Below, one piece after another: positions 18,979-27,401 of a DNA stretch of 64,000 nucleotides. The translations under genes were made by a program, and so were the position numbers. The DNA is from Candidatus Vicinibacter affinis (GTDB lineage Bacteria > Bacteroidota > Bacteroidia > Chitinophagales > Saprospiraceae): positions 2,456,501 to 2,520,500 of the forward strand of contig JADJNH010000005.1 in assembly GCA_016714365.1 (NCBI GenBank), given 5' to 3'. The notes beneath the pieces are model-generated. The model searched no databases and was not told the origin of the DNA. It saw only the letters and a program-made list of their open reading frames with translations. How positions within the stretch are numbered: the first letter of the stretch is position 1; the number at the start of each line of letters is the position of its first letter.

Positions 18979-20484
18979 ATGACGAGTTTAATCATAATTC
19001 TATCTGTTATACTCCTTACGGTGGTTTTGGTACAATTGGCCAAAATAAATGAAATCAGTGACCAATTAAAAGGAGAAGAAGCTGTTAAAGTCAGCGAAGC
19101 CAATACTCATGCTAAATGGCTTTTAGCATTTTGCGTGCTTTTATTTGCTGCGTTTATTTGGGGATCTTTGCATTATGCCAACGTGATGTTAGGGTATGGT
19201 CCGCATACGGCTGCTTCTCAGCATGGATCAAAAATTGACTCTATGTTTAATGTGACAGCATTTTTTACCATCATAGTTTTCATCATTTGTCATATTGCTT
19301 TATTTTGGTTTAGCTATAAATACAGATATTCTCCAGGTAGGAAAACTTTGTTTTTACCTCACGACAATCGACTGGAAATGATTTGGACTGCAATTCCTGC
19401 TTTTGTCATGGTAATTTTAGTAGTAAAAGGTTTGGTTGCCTGGAACGAAATTATGGCCGATATTTCTGAAGGCGAAGACTATATAGAAATAGAGGCTACC
19501 GCCTGGCAATTTGCCTGGAATCTACGCTATCCTGGACAAGATGGAAAATTAGGCGTAAAGGATTTCAGATTAATCAAAGCTGGTAAAAATGATCTTGGAC
19601 AAGACTGGCATGATGAGCGAAATTTAGATGATTTTAATTCTGATGAATTGGTCTTGCCAAAAGGTAAAAAAATCAGGGTTAGAATTATTGGAAGGGACGT
19701 ATTGCATAATTTTTACTTGCCGCATTTCAGGGTAAAAATGGATGCTGTGCCCGGAATCCCAACCTATTTTATCTTTACACCAATTAAAACTACAGAAGAA
19801 TATCGTCAAGAGTTAAGGAAATATCCAGAATATAATGTTCCATCTGATCCTGCTGATCCTAATAGTCCTCCTAAATGGAAAACTTTTAATTATGAATTAG
19901 CTTGTGCTGAATTGTGTGGCAAGGGTCATTACAGCATGAGAAGATTGGTAAGAATAGTTTCGCCTGAAGAATTTGAAAAGTGGAACTCCTCCCAGAAGTC
20001 ATTTTATCTAAGTAGTGTGAGGAATACAGAGGAAGATCCATTTAAAGGAAAACCTATAGGCATTGAAGTAAATTTAAAAGCCAAAGAATTTGAAATGGCT
20101 CTTAATAAAGCTCTTGATACAGCAAATACGAACCAGGCCGACAGATTGCTCAGATTGGATAATTTGTATTTTGAGACCGCCTCAGCAGAATTAAGTGCGG
20201 AATCCGAACCTGCGCTTAAAGTTATGCAGGAAGCCTTTACTAAATATCCAAAACTAAAAGTAGAAATTAGCGGACATACTGATAATGTAGGCGATGCAAA
20301 TCTGAATCTTGAATTATCAAAAAAGCGTGCAGAGTCAGTAAAAAATTACCTTATAGGAAAACAGATTGAGCCTTCAAGAATCACAGTCTCAGGATTTGGA
20401 ATGAGTAAACCTGTAGAAAGCAATGATTCAGAAGAAGGAAGGTCTAAGAACAGAAGAATTGAATTTAAAATTTTATCATTTTAA
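18979..20484 (+). CDS. coxB: Cytochrome c oxidase subunit II fused to OmpA-like domain
   Basis: CuA-bearing subunit that receives electrons and hands them to COX I. The 501-residue product has hydrophobic helices near 3-20, 47-63, 92-113 and 135-153, then the CuA cupredoxin domain with all ligands in place: H243, C309, E311, C313, H317 and M320 (CAELCGKGHYSM). After a linker (about 330-390) residues 391-501 form a full OmpA/Pal-type domain: LYFETASAEL, GHTDNVGDANLNLELS, KKRAESVKNYL, and RSKNRRIEF. Asp435 and Arg450 occupy the positions that bind diaminopimelate in OmpA proteins. No stop or frameshift separates the parts, so this is one protein. COX II proteins usually end shortly after the CuA domain or carry a cytochrome c domain; an OmpA tail is unusual. 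Confidence 0.93.
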   Translation: MTSLIIILSVILLTVVLVQLAKINEISDQLKGEEAVKVSEANTHAKWLLAFCVLLFAAFIWGSLHYANVMLGYGPHTAASQHGSKIDSMFNVTAFFTIIVFIICHIALFWFSYKYRYSPGRKTLFLPHDNRLEMIWTAIPAFVMVILVVKGLVAWNEIMADISEGEDYIEIEATAWQFAWNLRYPGQDGKLGVKDFRLIKAGKNDLGQDWHDERNLDDFNSDELVLPKGKKIRVRIIGRDVLHNFYLPHFRVKMDAVPGIPTYFIFTPIKTTEEYRQELRKYPEYNVPSDPADPNSPPKWKTFNYELACAELCGKGHYSMRRLVRIVSPEEFEKWNSSQKSFYLSSVRNTEEDPFKGKPIGIEVNLKAKEFEMALNKALDTANTNQADRLLRLDNLYFETASAELSAESEPALKVMQEAFTKYPKLKVEISGHTDNVGDANLNLELSKKRAESVKNYLIGKQIEPSRITVSGFGMSKPVESNDSEEGRSKNRRIEFKILSF

Positions 20485-20500
20485 AATAAAATAAAGGATT

Positions 20501-22351
20501 ATGTCAGGTAGTCACCATAATGGTAAAGAAACCGATGTGTTAATAGAAACCCAGGGTTACGATGACCATTTCCATGAACATCATGAAGGGGATAAATATC
20601 AATTCGGTTTTATTTCCAAGTATATTTTTAGCATGGATCATAAAATTATTGCCAGGCAATTCTTGATAACAGGAATGTTTTGGGCATTAGTAGGTGCCGC
20701 CATGTCAATTATATTCCGATTGCAGTTGGGGTTTCCTGATGCAAGCCTTGCCTGGTTAAAACCAGTATTAGGAAAATGGATTACCATTAATGAAGCAGGT
20801 GTAGGAACATTGGAATCTGAGTTTTATTATGCTTTGGTTACCATGCATGGTACCATAATCGTATTTTTTGTTTTGACCGCTGGATTAAGTGGGACTTTCA
20901 GCAACTTATTAATTCCATTACAAATTGGAGCTAGGGACATGGCCTCCCCATTTTTGAACATGCTTTCTTATTGGTTCTTCTTTCTTTCAGGAGCTGTTTT
21001 ATTGTATTCTTTGTTTTTAAGCACTGGTCCATTTTCGGGTGGATGGACGGCTTATCCACCATTAAGTGCCTTACCACAAGCCTCTATTGGATCTGGTGCG
21101 GGTATGACCTTGTGGTTAGTTTCTTTGGCTTTGTTTGTAGTGTCTGTACTTCTAGGTGGAATGAATTATATTACCACTGTGCTAAATTTACGTACCAAAG
21201 GAATGAGCTTATGGAGAATGCCCTTAACAATTTGGGCGTTTCTTGTCACAGCAATACTTGGACTATTGTCTTTTCCTGTTCTATTCTCAGGTTTCCTGTT
21301 ATTGATTTTTGATCGGAGTTTAGGAACTAGTTTTTATATTTCTGATATTTTTATCAATGGAGCTGCTTTAGATCGAATTGGAGGTAGTCCTATTTTGTAT
21401 CAGCATATATTTTGGTTTTTAGGCCACCCTGAAGTATACATCATTATACTACCTGCAATGGGAATAGTTTCGGAGGTGATGTCTGTTCATGCTCGTAAAC
21501 CTATATTTGGTTACCGTGCCATGGTGTATTCAATTCTTGCGATTGCTTTCCTTTCATTTATTGTTTGGGCTCACCACATGTTTATGTCAGGTGTTAACCC
21601 ATTTATTTCTAATTTCTTTGTTGTTTTTACGCTCATTATTGCGGTGCCATCTGCAGTTAAAGTATTTAACTGGATCAGTACTCTTTATGGAGGAAACATA
21701 CGGCTGAATACACCTATGTTATTTTGCATTGGCTTCGTTTCAATGTTTATTTCTGGTGGACTTACCGGAATTTTTCTTGGTAATTCAGCAATAGACATTC
21801 AGCAACATGACACATATTTTGTAGTTGCACATTTTCATATAGTAATGGGTGTGGCTGCATTTTACGGTATGTTTGCTGGTGTGTATAACTGGTTTCCAAA
21901 AATGTTTGGAAGGTTTATGAATGAAACGCTTGGAAAAATTCATTTTTGGATTACAACCATAGGAGCTTATGCTGTATTTGGGCCAATGCACTTTTTAGGA
22001 ATGGCTGGAGTCCCTAGAAGATATTATAGATTTGATAGTTTTGAGGCGTTTTCAGGTTTTGATGATATGAATAAGTTTATCACTATTGCAGCAATCATTA
22101 CCTTTTTCGCACAAATATTATTCGTAGTAAATTTCTTTTGGAGTATGTATAGAGGAAAGAAAGTAGAATCTCAAAACCCTTGGGGATCTAATTCCCTTGA
22201 ATGGACAACTCCAATTGAAGCTGGACATGGAAACTGGCCTGGCAAAATTCCAACTGTTCAAAGATGGGCTTACGATTATGGCAAGGACGGTATTGAATTT
22301 ACCCAGCAGCATATACCACTTAGAGAGGGCGAAGAACAAAGCAGTCATTAA
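20501..22351 (+). CDS. coxA: Cytochrome c oxidase subunit I
   Basis: Catalytic subunit with haem a, haem a3 and CuB; reduces oxygen and pumps protons. The 616-residue, about 12-helix product has the helix VI motif GHPEVY with the D-channel Glu and the crosslinked Tyr, which marks an A1-type oxidase, CuB ligands in WAHHMFMSG, the haem ligand pair in HDTYFVVAHFHIVMG, and the D-channel entry GARDMASPFLN. The first 30 residues are an added hydrophilic, His-rich stretch (DDHFHEHHEGD). It lies 16 bp after the COX II gene and 24 bp before haem O synthase. Confidence 0.97.
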   Translation: MSGSHHNGKETDVLIETQGYDDHFHEHHEGDKYQFGFISKYIFSMDHKIIARQFLITGMFWALVGAAMSIIFRLQLGFPDASLAWLKPVLGKWITINEAGVGTLESEFYYALVTMHGTIIVFFVLTAGLSGTFSNLLIPLQIGARDMASPFLNMLSYWFFFLSGAVLLYSLFLSTGPFSGGWTAYPPLSALPQASIGSGAGMTLWLVSLALFVVSVLLGGMNYITTVLNLRTKGMSLWRMPLTIWAFLVTAILGLLSFPVLFSGFLLLIFDRSLGTSFYISDIFINGAALDRIGGSPILYQHIFWFLGHPEVYIIILPAMGIVSEVMSVHARKPIFGYRAMVYSILAIAFLSFIVWAHHMFMSGVNPFISNFFVVFTLIIAVPSAVKVFNWISTLYGGNIRLNTPMLFCIGFVSMFISGGLTGIFLGNSAIDIQQHDTYFVVAHFHIVMGVAAFYGMFAGVYNWFPKMFGRFMNETLGKIHFWITTIGAYAVFGPMHFLGMAGVPRRYYRFDSFEAFSGFDDMNKFITIAAIITFFAQILFVVNFFWSMYRGKKVESQNPWGSNSLEWTTPIEAGHGNWPGKIPTVQRWAYDYGKDGIEFTQQHIPLREGEEQSSH

Positions 22352-22375
22352 AATAAAAAATTTATCCTTAAACAA

Positions 22376-23269
22376 GTGAGATCTGTTCAAACATATACCT
22401 TACATCTGAAGCATATTGTTGCGGATGTTGGTCTATTGGTTAAGTTTAAGCTTAGCCTGATGGTGGTTTTTTCCAGTCTCGCTAGCTATATCATCTTTGC
22501 CAGGGAGCAATTCAGTTGGTTAAATTTTGCTTTATTGTGTCTTGGAGGAATGTTTATAACTTTTTCGGCAAATGCCATTAATCAGGTTTTAGAAAGAGAT
22601 TTTGACAAACTAATGGTCAGGACCATGTTCAGACCATTGGCTGAGGGTAGGATGTCCGTTTCATTTGCTATTTTATTGGCTGGATTATTTGCTACTTTCG
22701 GAGCATTGGCTTTATCTGCGATTAATCCAATGGCTGCAACATTGGGAATGTTTTCTTTGGTTTTATACGCATTTGTTTACACACCTTTAAAGCGTTATTC
22801 TACCCTGGCCGTTCCTGTTGGTGCTATTCCAGGTGCTTTACCAACTTTAATTGCCGGAGTCGCTGCTCAGAATGGCTTAACCAACGAAGCATTGTGCCTT
22901 TTCGGAATACAATACTTATGGCAATTCCCTCACTTTTGGTCAATAGCATGGTTGGGACATCAGGATTATACCCAGGCCGGATTTAAATTGATAAAGGACA
23001 ATAATGGTTCTCCGGATCCAGCGTTTGGCTTGTATTCCGCATTTTATGCAATACTCAGTATTTTGTTTTTATTGCCATCGCTGTACAACAGTTCTTTAAA
23101 TATCCTATTTTTTCTTGTTCTGACAATTACTATTTTGGTTTATGCCTTTTTTGGATTCAACCTATACAAAAGAAATGATCGAACATCAGCCAGACAATTG
23201 ATGTTTTGTTCTATAATTTATTTACCAGTTGTATTGTTTGTATTTATTCTTAACAATTATATGAATTAA
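22376..23269 (+). CDS. ctaB: Protohaem IX farnesyltransferase (haem O synthase)
   Basis: UbiA-family membrane prenyltransferase that adds farnesyl to haem b to make haem O, the precursor of haem a for the oxidase. The 297-residue product has about nine helices and the Asp-rich site NAINQVLERDFDKLMVRT followed by RPLAEGR, as in CtaB/CyoE. The start is GTG at 22376, directly before the conserved N-terminal region; there is no ATG near it. The gene sits between oxidase subunits I and III, and the next gene starts one base after its stop. Confidence 0.95.
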   Translation: MRSVQTYTLHLKHIVADVGLLVKFKLSLMVVFSSLASYIIFAREQFSWLNFALLCLGGMFITFSANAINQVLERDFDKLMVRTMFRPLAEGRMSVSFAILLAGLFATFGALALSAINPMAATLGMFSLVLYAFVYTPLKRYSTLAVPVGAIPGALPTLIAGVAAQNGLTNEALCLFGIQYLWQFPHFWSIAWLGHQDYTQAGFKLIKDNNGSPDPAFGLYSAFYAILSILFLLPSLYNSSLNILFFLVLTITILVYAFFGFNLYKRNDRTSARQLMFCSIIYLPVVLFVFILNNYMN

Positions 23270-23270
23270 T

Positions 23271-23852
23271 ATGCCGATAGTACAAATGATCGAGAAGGAA
23301 TTACCTCCAAACCGGGCGCAAGCACTTAGATTCGGATTATGGATTGCCATGGCATCTATCTGCATGTTGTTTGGTGCATTTACAAGTGCCTATTTGGTGC
23401 GCAAGCCGGTAGGAAATTGGTATGAATTTAAGCTCCCTGTATTGTTTTTTTATAGTACAATCTCCATGGTGATTTCTTCATTGTTTCTTGAAAAAGCTTT
23501 TAGGTCTTATAAGAAGAATGTGATATCGGGATTTAAGAGAAACCTATCCTTAGGTTTTATTCTGGGAGTAGTCTTCATAGTCTTGCAGATAATGGCTTGG
23601 AAAGCAATGGTCGGGCAGGGGCTTTTCATTGACTTGAATGTTTCGGTTTCATTTTTATATGTTATATCAGGAATTCATGCTTTGCATGTAATCGGTGGAT
23701 TGGTTGCTTTTTTAATTAGTGTATTGGTTCATAATACCCGCACTTTTTCCCCGGACCCTATGAAAATTTTAAAGTTGGATTTATTGAGGCAATACTGGCA
23801 TTTTGTCGGTATACTTTGGATATATTTATTGGTTTTTTTAATCTTACAATAA
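23271..23852 (+). CDS. Cytochrome c oxidase subunit III, short paralogue
   Basis: Structural subunit of the haem-copper oxidase. The 193-residue product has five hydrophobic helices, with LRFGLWIAMASICMLFGAFTSAYLVRK at the start of the core and GIHALHVIGGLVAF and LRQYWHFVGILWIYLLV at the end, which are the standard COX III motifs. It is immediately followed by a longer COX III paralogue, an arrangement known from many Bacteroidota oxidase operons. Both probably serve the same complex, but their division of labour is unknown. Confidence 0.9.
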   Translation: MPIVQMIEKELPPNRAQALRFGLWIAMASICMLFGAFTSAYLVRKPVGNWYEFKLPVLFFYSTISMVISSLFLEKAFRSYKKNVISGFKRNLSLGFILGVVFIVLQIMAWKAMVGQGLFIDLNVSVSFLYVISGIHALHVIGGLVAFLISVLVHNTRTFSPDPMKILKLDLLRQYWHFVGILWIYLLVFLILQ

Positions 23853-23869
23853 CAAGGAATTCTAATTAA

Positions 23870-24709
23870 ATGGCTACAGATCATTCAATAGACACACACA
23901 CAGCTTCATCCAGTTCTACCTGGTCAGGAGCCAATGAACCTTTCAAAGCCAGTTATGGAAAGTTGATGATGTGGTACTTTTTGCTTTCGGATGCTTTTAC
24001 ATTTTCGGCTTTTCTGATAGCATACGGTACCTTACGATTTAGTATGCCGACATGGCCCGTACCAGATTTCGTATTCTCATCACTTCCTGGAGGCATACAT
24101 CATATGCCCTTGGTTTTTGTTACCATCATGACCTTTGTTTTGATCGTCAGTTCAGTTACCATGGTAAGAGCAGTTCAGGAAGGACATCGTGAAAATAGAA
24201 AAGGGGTAGTATTCTGGATGTTTTTAACAATATTGGGAGGATTAACATTTCTTGGTTGTCAAGCCTGGGAATGGACAACCCTAATTAAGGGTGAAAATAT
24301 GACTATCAAGCAAAATCCTTTCGGCACCCACACTGAAAATGGCATTTATCTGGAAGGAGACGGTCATGACATCAAAGAGGGTGATAGTTTTATGAAGGGG
24401 CAGTCGTACATAATACATGCACATGATGGACATTTTAAACCTTTAAAATTTAAAACGGAATCAGGTGAAATTAAAGAACAGACATTAGGACCCAAAGCTT
24501 TTGGCGCTTTGTTTTTTTGTATAACAGGTTTTCATGGATTTCACGTTTTTAGTGGCGTCGTATTTTTATTGATCATTATGCTCAATGTAGCCAGTGGAAT
24601 TTATGCCAAAAGAAATAATGGGTATGAAATGGTTGAAAAAATAGGGCTTTACTGGCATTTTGTAGACCTTGTCTGGGTATTTGTATTTTTAGTTTTTTAT
24701 TTACTCTAA
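23870..24709 (+). CDS. Cytochrome c oxidase subunit III, long paralogue with insertion
   Basis: Second COX III-type protein, 279 residues. It carries the core motifs GKLMMWYFLLSDAFTFSAF, GCQAWEW near 129-135, FFCITGFHGFHVFSG near 216-229 and LYWHFVDLVWVFVF at the end. Between the QxxEW and FHGFHV helices lies an insertion of about 60 hydrophilic residues (roughly 145-208) with several His and Gly residues, absent from the short paralogue. An N-terminal Ser/Thr-rich leader of about 25 residues precedes the first helix. It sits 17 bp after the short paralogue and 16 bp before COX IV. Confidence 0.9.
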   Translation: MATDHSIDTHTASSSSTWSGANEPFKASYGKLMMWYFLLSDAFTFSAFLIAYGTLRFSMPTWPVPDFVFSSLPGGIHHMPLVFVTIMTFVLIVSSVTMVRAVQEGHRENRKGVVFWMFLTILGGLTFLGCQAWEWTTLIKGENMTIKQNPFGTHTENGIYLEGDGHDIKEGDSFMKGQSYIIHAHDGHFKPLKFKTESGEIKEQTLGPKAFGALFFCITGFHGFHVFSGVVFLLIIMLNVASGIYAKRNNGYEMVEKIGLYWHFVDLVWVFVFLVFYLL

Positions 24710-24725
24710 TTATCGAGTTATTATC

Positions 24726-25220
24726 ATGGGACATTTAAGTTACGAGGAAGGGAAAAAAGTTGTTTTTAAAGGTTTGATACTGTTAGGTGTAATTACACTT
24801 ATTGAGGTATTTATAGCTCTGATTGGAAAAGGGTATGTTATACATGGATTTCATCTGCCAGTCTGGTTAATGTATATCCTAATGATTGGGTTTAGTTTGT
24901 ACAAGGCCTATTTCATTGTCTATGAATTTATGCATATGAGGTATGAGGTTCCTGGATTGGTTCGAAGCGTCTTATTGCCTACGATGTTGTTAATTTGGGC
25001 AATGATTGCTTTCTTTTCAGAAGGAACAACTTGGCTTCATTGGCGTGCAAAGACAAACGATAGACCTATATCCAGTTTTGAATCGAGTATTCAACACGGG
25101 AAAGGCGATCTACCAAAAGAAGCAGGAAATGATGAAAGCCATATGTCTATGCCTGCCGAGACTCATTCAGATACAATGAAGCATGATACTACTTCGCATA
25201 CTTTGCCAGAAACCCACTAG
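24726..25220 (+). CDS. Cytochrome c oxidase subunit IV family protein
   Basis: Small membrane subunit of the bacterial oxidase. The 164-residue product has three hydrophobic helices near 15-35, 43-60 and 72-95, the bacterial COX IV plan. The last 50 residues are hydrophilic and rich in His, Met and Asp (SHMSMPAETHSDTMKHD), which may bind metal or be a flexible cap. The next gene begins directly at the base after its stop codon. Confidence 0.85.
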   Translation: MGHLSYEEGKKVVFKGLILLGVITLIEVFIALIGKGYVIHGFHLPVWLMYILMIGFSLYKAYFIVYEFMHMRYEVPGLVRSVLLPTMLLIWAMIAFFSEGTTWLHWRAKTNDRPISSFESSIQHGKGDLPKEAGNDESHMSMPAETHSDTMKHDTTSHTLPETH

Positions 25221-25817
25221 GTGACGCTTATGCACCGAGGATTAAAAGTTTTAATTGTACTGGTGATCCTTATCGGAATGCCTTTGTTTGCCTGGTACTT
25301 TCTTAATGAGGGTACTCAAATGAGGAAGGAAGCCATGGCTTATTTAACCCCGAAAGAAACAATTTCAAGTTTTCAGTGTATAACTGAATCCGAATCACTT
25401 TTTTATTCCGATTCATTAATAGGAAAGCGTTGGCTGGTTGGGATATTGGGTGGTGATGATAATAGGGTAAAGGCTGCACAGGTAATTGAAAATCTTTACA
25501 AACAGACTTCCATAGATTTTGATATAAATGTATTCACTATAACCGGCTTAATTTTTGGCGAAAAAATGTCAGACGTTGGGCATATTTTGAACTGGCCACA
25601 AAATAATAAGAAGTGGGTAAATACCTATATGGCAAAGGATCATGTTTATCCATTTGCCAACAGTATTTTTATAATTCCGGAAAAGTATCAATCCATCCCG
25701 TGTGCAATACTTTTGGACGAACACAATAGAGTGAGAAACTATTATAGTTTAATTGACGAGTCAGATGTTAAATCTTTAGTACGACATTTGCCCGTTTTTC
25801 TTAGCCTTAAAAATTAA
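25221..25817 (+). CDS. Sco-like thioredoxin-fold protein lacking CxxxC
   Basis: The 198-residue product has one N-terminal membrane anchor (about 6-26) and a C-terminal soluble domain. Position between COX IV and the DUF420 gene is where Bacteroidota oxidase operons usually carry a SCO1/SenC copper chaperone, and the segments WLVGILGGDD and IPCAILLDEHNRVRNYYSL fit a thioredoxin-like fold. The copper-binding CxxxC is absent; the only Cys residues are far apart (near 53 and 162). It may be a Sco relative that lost copper binding or serves as a structural or assembly factor. Start may be GTG 25221 or ATG 25230. Confidence 0.6.
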   Translation: MTLMHRGLKVLIVLVILIGMPLFAWYFLNEGTQMRKEAMAYLTPKETISSFQCITESESLFYSDSLIGKRWLVGILGGDDNRVKAAQVIENLYKQTSIDFDINVFTITGLIFGEKMSDVGHILNWPQNNKKWVNTYMAKDHVYPFANSIFIIPEKYQSIPCAILLDEHNRVRNYYSLIDESDVKSLVRHLPVFLSLKN

Positions 25818-26348
25818 ATGTTGAAGAATCAGAGTCAAATCAAGACCTTGAATATTGCAGCAAGTATTGTGAGTGGTGTTGTATTGCTGGTCGTAGTACT
25901 TATGAGAAGGATTCATTTGGAGTCTTCATTTGATTTTAGTTTCTTACCACCCGTTTATTCCGCAATGAATGCACTCAGCGCTGTAATTCTATTAATTGCT
26001 TATTGGCATATCAAAAATAAAAGAGTGCGGGAACACCAAAAAATGATGACAATTGCTATGTCAACGTCTTTTATTTTTCTCTTATGTTATGTTTTGTATC
26101 ACATCACTACACCTGAGACTTTGTATTGTAAAGAGGGAATTATCCGATATGTATATTTTAGTCTATTAATAACCCATGTAGTTCTAGCTGCAGTCAGTTT
26201 TCCTTTTGTGTTGTTTACTTTTGTGAGGGGATTTACCAGACAAGATGTTGCTCATCAAAAATTGGCACGTTGGATTTTTCCTGTCTGGTTATACGTTTGT
26301 ATTACCGGTCCATTGTGTTATCTGATGTTATATCCTTGTTACAGCTAA
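25818..26348 (+). CDS. DUF420 membrane protein (CtaM-like)
   Basis: The 176-residue product has five hydrophobic helices and the His residues YWHIKN, REHQKMM, YHITTPE, THVVLA and VAHQKLARW that characterise DUF420 proteins. DUF420/CtaM proteins are needed for assembly of haem-copper oxidases in some bacteria, probably at the haem or copper insertion step. It starts at the first base after the preceding stop codon, so it is translationally coupled with the Sco-like gene. Confidence 0.85.
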   Translation: MLKNQSQIKTLNIAASIVSGVVLLVVVLMRRIHLESSFDFSFLPPVYSAMNALSAVILLIAYWHIKNKRVREHQKMMTIAMSTSFIFLLCYVLYHITTPETLYCKEGIIRYVYFSLLITHVVLAAVSFPFVLFTFVRGFTRQDVAHQKLARWIFPVWLYVCITGPLCYLMLYPCYS

Positions 26349-26361
26349 ATTATAATTGCAT

Positions 26362-26598
26362 ATGACAAAGAAATACATGAAATTCTTAATCGCTTTCTTA
26401 TTTCTACTCATGGTAAATATTACAGTATTTAGTCAGTGTCCCATGTGTAAAATGGCTGCTGAGAGTAATCTAAAGAGTGGGGGAGCAGCAGGCCAGGGAT
26501 TGAATACAGGAATTCTTTATCTTCTAGGATTACCTTATTTGATAGTTGGCACCATGATTTATTTGTATAGAAAAAATAGAAAAGCTTTGAAGAATTAA
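26362..26598 (+). CDS. Small CPMCK membrane protein of the oxidase operon
   Basis: From the ATG at 26362 (a TTG two codons upstream is less likely) the product has 78 residues: a signal or anchor helix at about 7-22, a short loop with CPMCKMAAESNLKSG, and a second helix near 48-66 followed by a basic tail. The CxxC with neighbouring Met residues could bind copper or haem, or be redox active; this is inference. Small proteins of this type sit beside DUF420 genes in other Bacteroidota as far as I recall. Last gene of the block. Confidence 0.7.
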   Translation: MTKKYMKFLIAFLFLLMVNITVFSQCPMCKMAAESNLKSGGAAGQGLNTGILYLLGLPYLIVGTMIYLYRKNRKALKN

Positions 26599-26746
26599 AT
26601 TAAAAAGCATTCAAGATTAGTTCATTTCTGAACTCAACAAAAAAGAAGTGTAATTGTAATATTTTATTAAACAATGTGTGGTTGATCAATAAGAACATAT
26701 AATAAAATAACCACGAGCACACACACACTTTTTCCACCAAAAAGAA

Positions 26747-27301
26747 TTAATGATCTTTAATCATTTTATAGTTCTCCTGAAAAGTTCTGAAAGGAGTATT
26801 TTTATTATAATTTCCGCCAAAATAATTGCTGATCATTTCGAAAGTTGGAGCATCGAGGTATCCAGACAGGGGTTGTATGGTGTTTAGATTTTCATCCATA
26901 AAAACAATCGTAGGATATGATAATTGACCTTGTGTTATTTCAGCAGCCAATTCATGATATCCCCGGGTTCCTTTCGAAACGTATTTGAAAACTCTGTCCC
27001 TAAAATTAATATCTTCTCGTTGCTCGGCATTAAACTTTACAGCATAATAATTTTTGTTTATAGCTTTCACTACATTTGGATCTCTGAAAGTAGTAGACTC
27101 CATTCTTTTGCACCAAGTACACCAATTTGTATAAACATCCACCACTACCTTCTTCTTTTGATTTTTCATTTGAATTTCCATTTGTTCCCAGGAAATCCAG
27201 TTAATTTGATTGGATTGACCATATAAAAGATTGGCCATACCTAAGAAAAAGAATATGGTCAATACCCCTGATCCTAATATTTTGATTCCAAGACAATTCA
27301 T
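26747..27301 (-). CDS. Secreted thioredoxin-family protein
   Basis: The 184-residue product has a signal peptide ending near residue 29, then a thioredoxin fold with the active-site motif YTNWCTWCKRMES, the following helix, and the SYPTIVFMDEN strand with cis-Pro. It resembles the thioredoxin_7 type of periplasmic disulfide reductases that assist protein folding or cytochrome maturation. Its place at the end of, and convergent with, the cytochrome operon may be coincidental. It is monocistronic on the minus strand. Confidence 0.85.
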   Translation of the reverse strand: MNCLGIKILGSGVLTIFFFLGMANLLYGQSNQINWISWEQMEIQMKNQKKKVVVDVYTNWCTWCKRMESTTFRDPNVVKAINKNYYAVKFNAEQREDINFRDRVFKYVSKGTRGYHELAAEITQGQLSYPTIVFMDENLNTIQPLSGYLDAPTFEMISNYFGGNYNKNTPFRTFQENYKMIKDH

Positions 27302-27401
27302 GTGGTCATAGACTTTTATATCAAACTACAAATTAACAATGATAATCGTATTTGTTCAAGTTGATAGTGGTCAAAAAGGGCTATTTTAAAATATATTTAA
27401 C

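Noticed and set aside
22351..22395. Frameshift between coxA and ctaB because no ATG is seen for ctaB
   Set aside because: A GTG at 22376 gives the full conserved N-terminus; both proteins are intact.
26619..26634. Inverted repeat AGTTCA-TTTC-TGAACT between convergent genes
   Set aside because: The stem is short and AT-rich and is not followed by a T-run; not a convincing terminator.
26716..26731. Short CA-rich run in the intergenic region
   Set aside because: Only a few units; no wider repeat structure, no gene effect seen.
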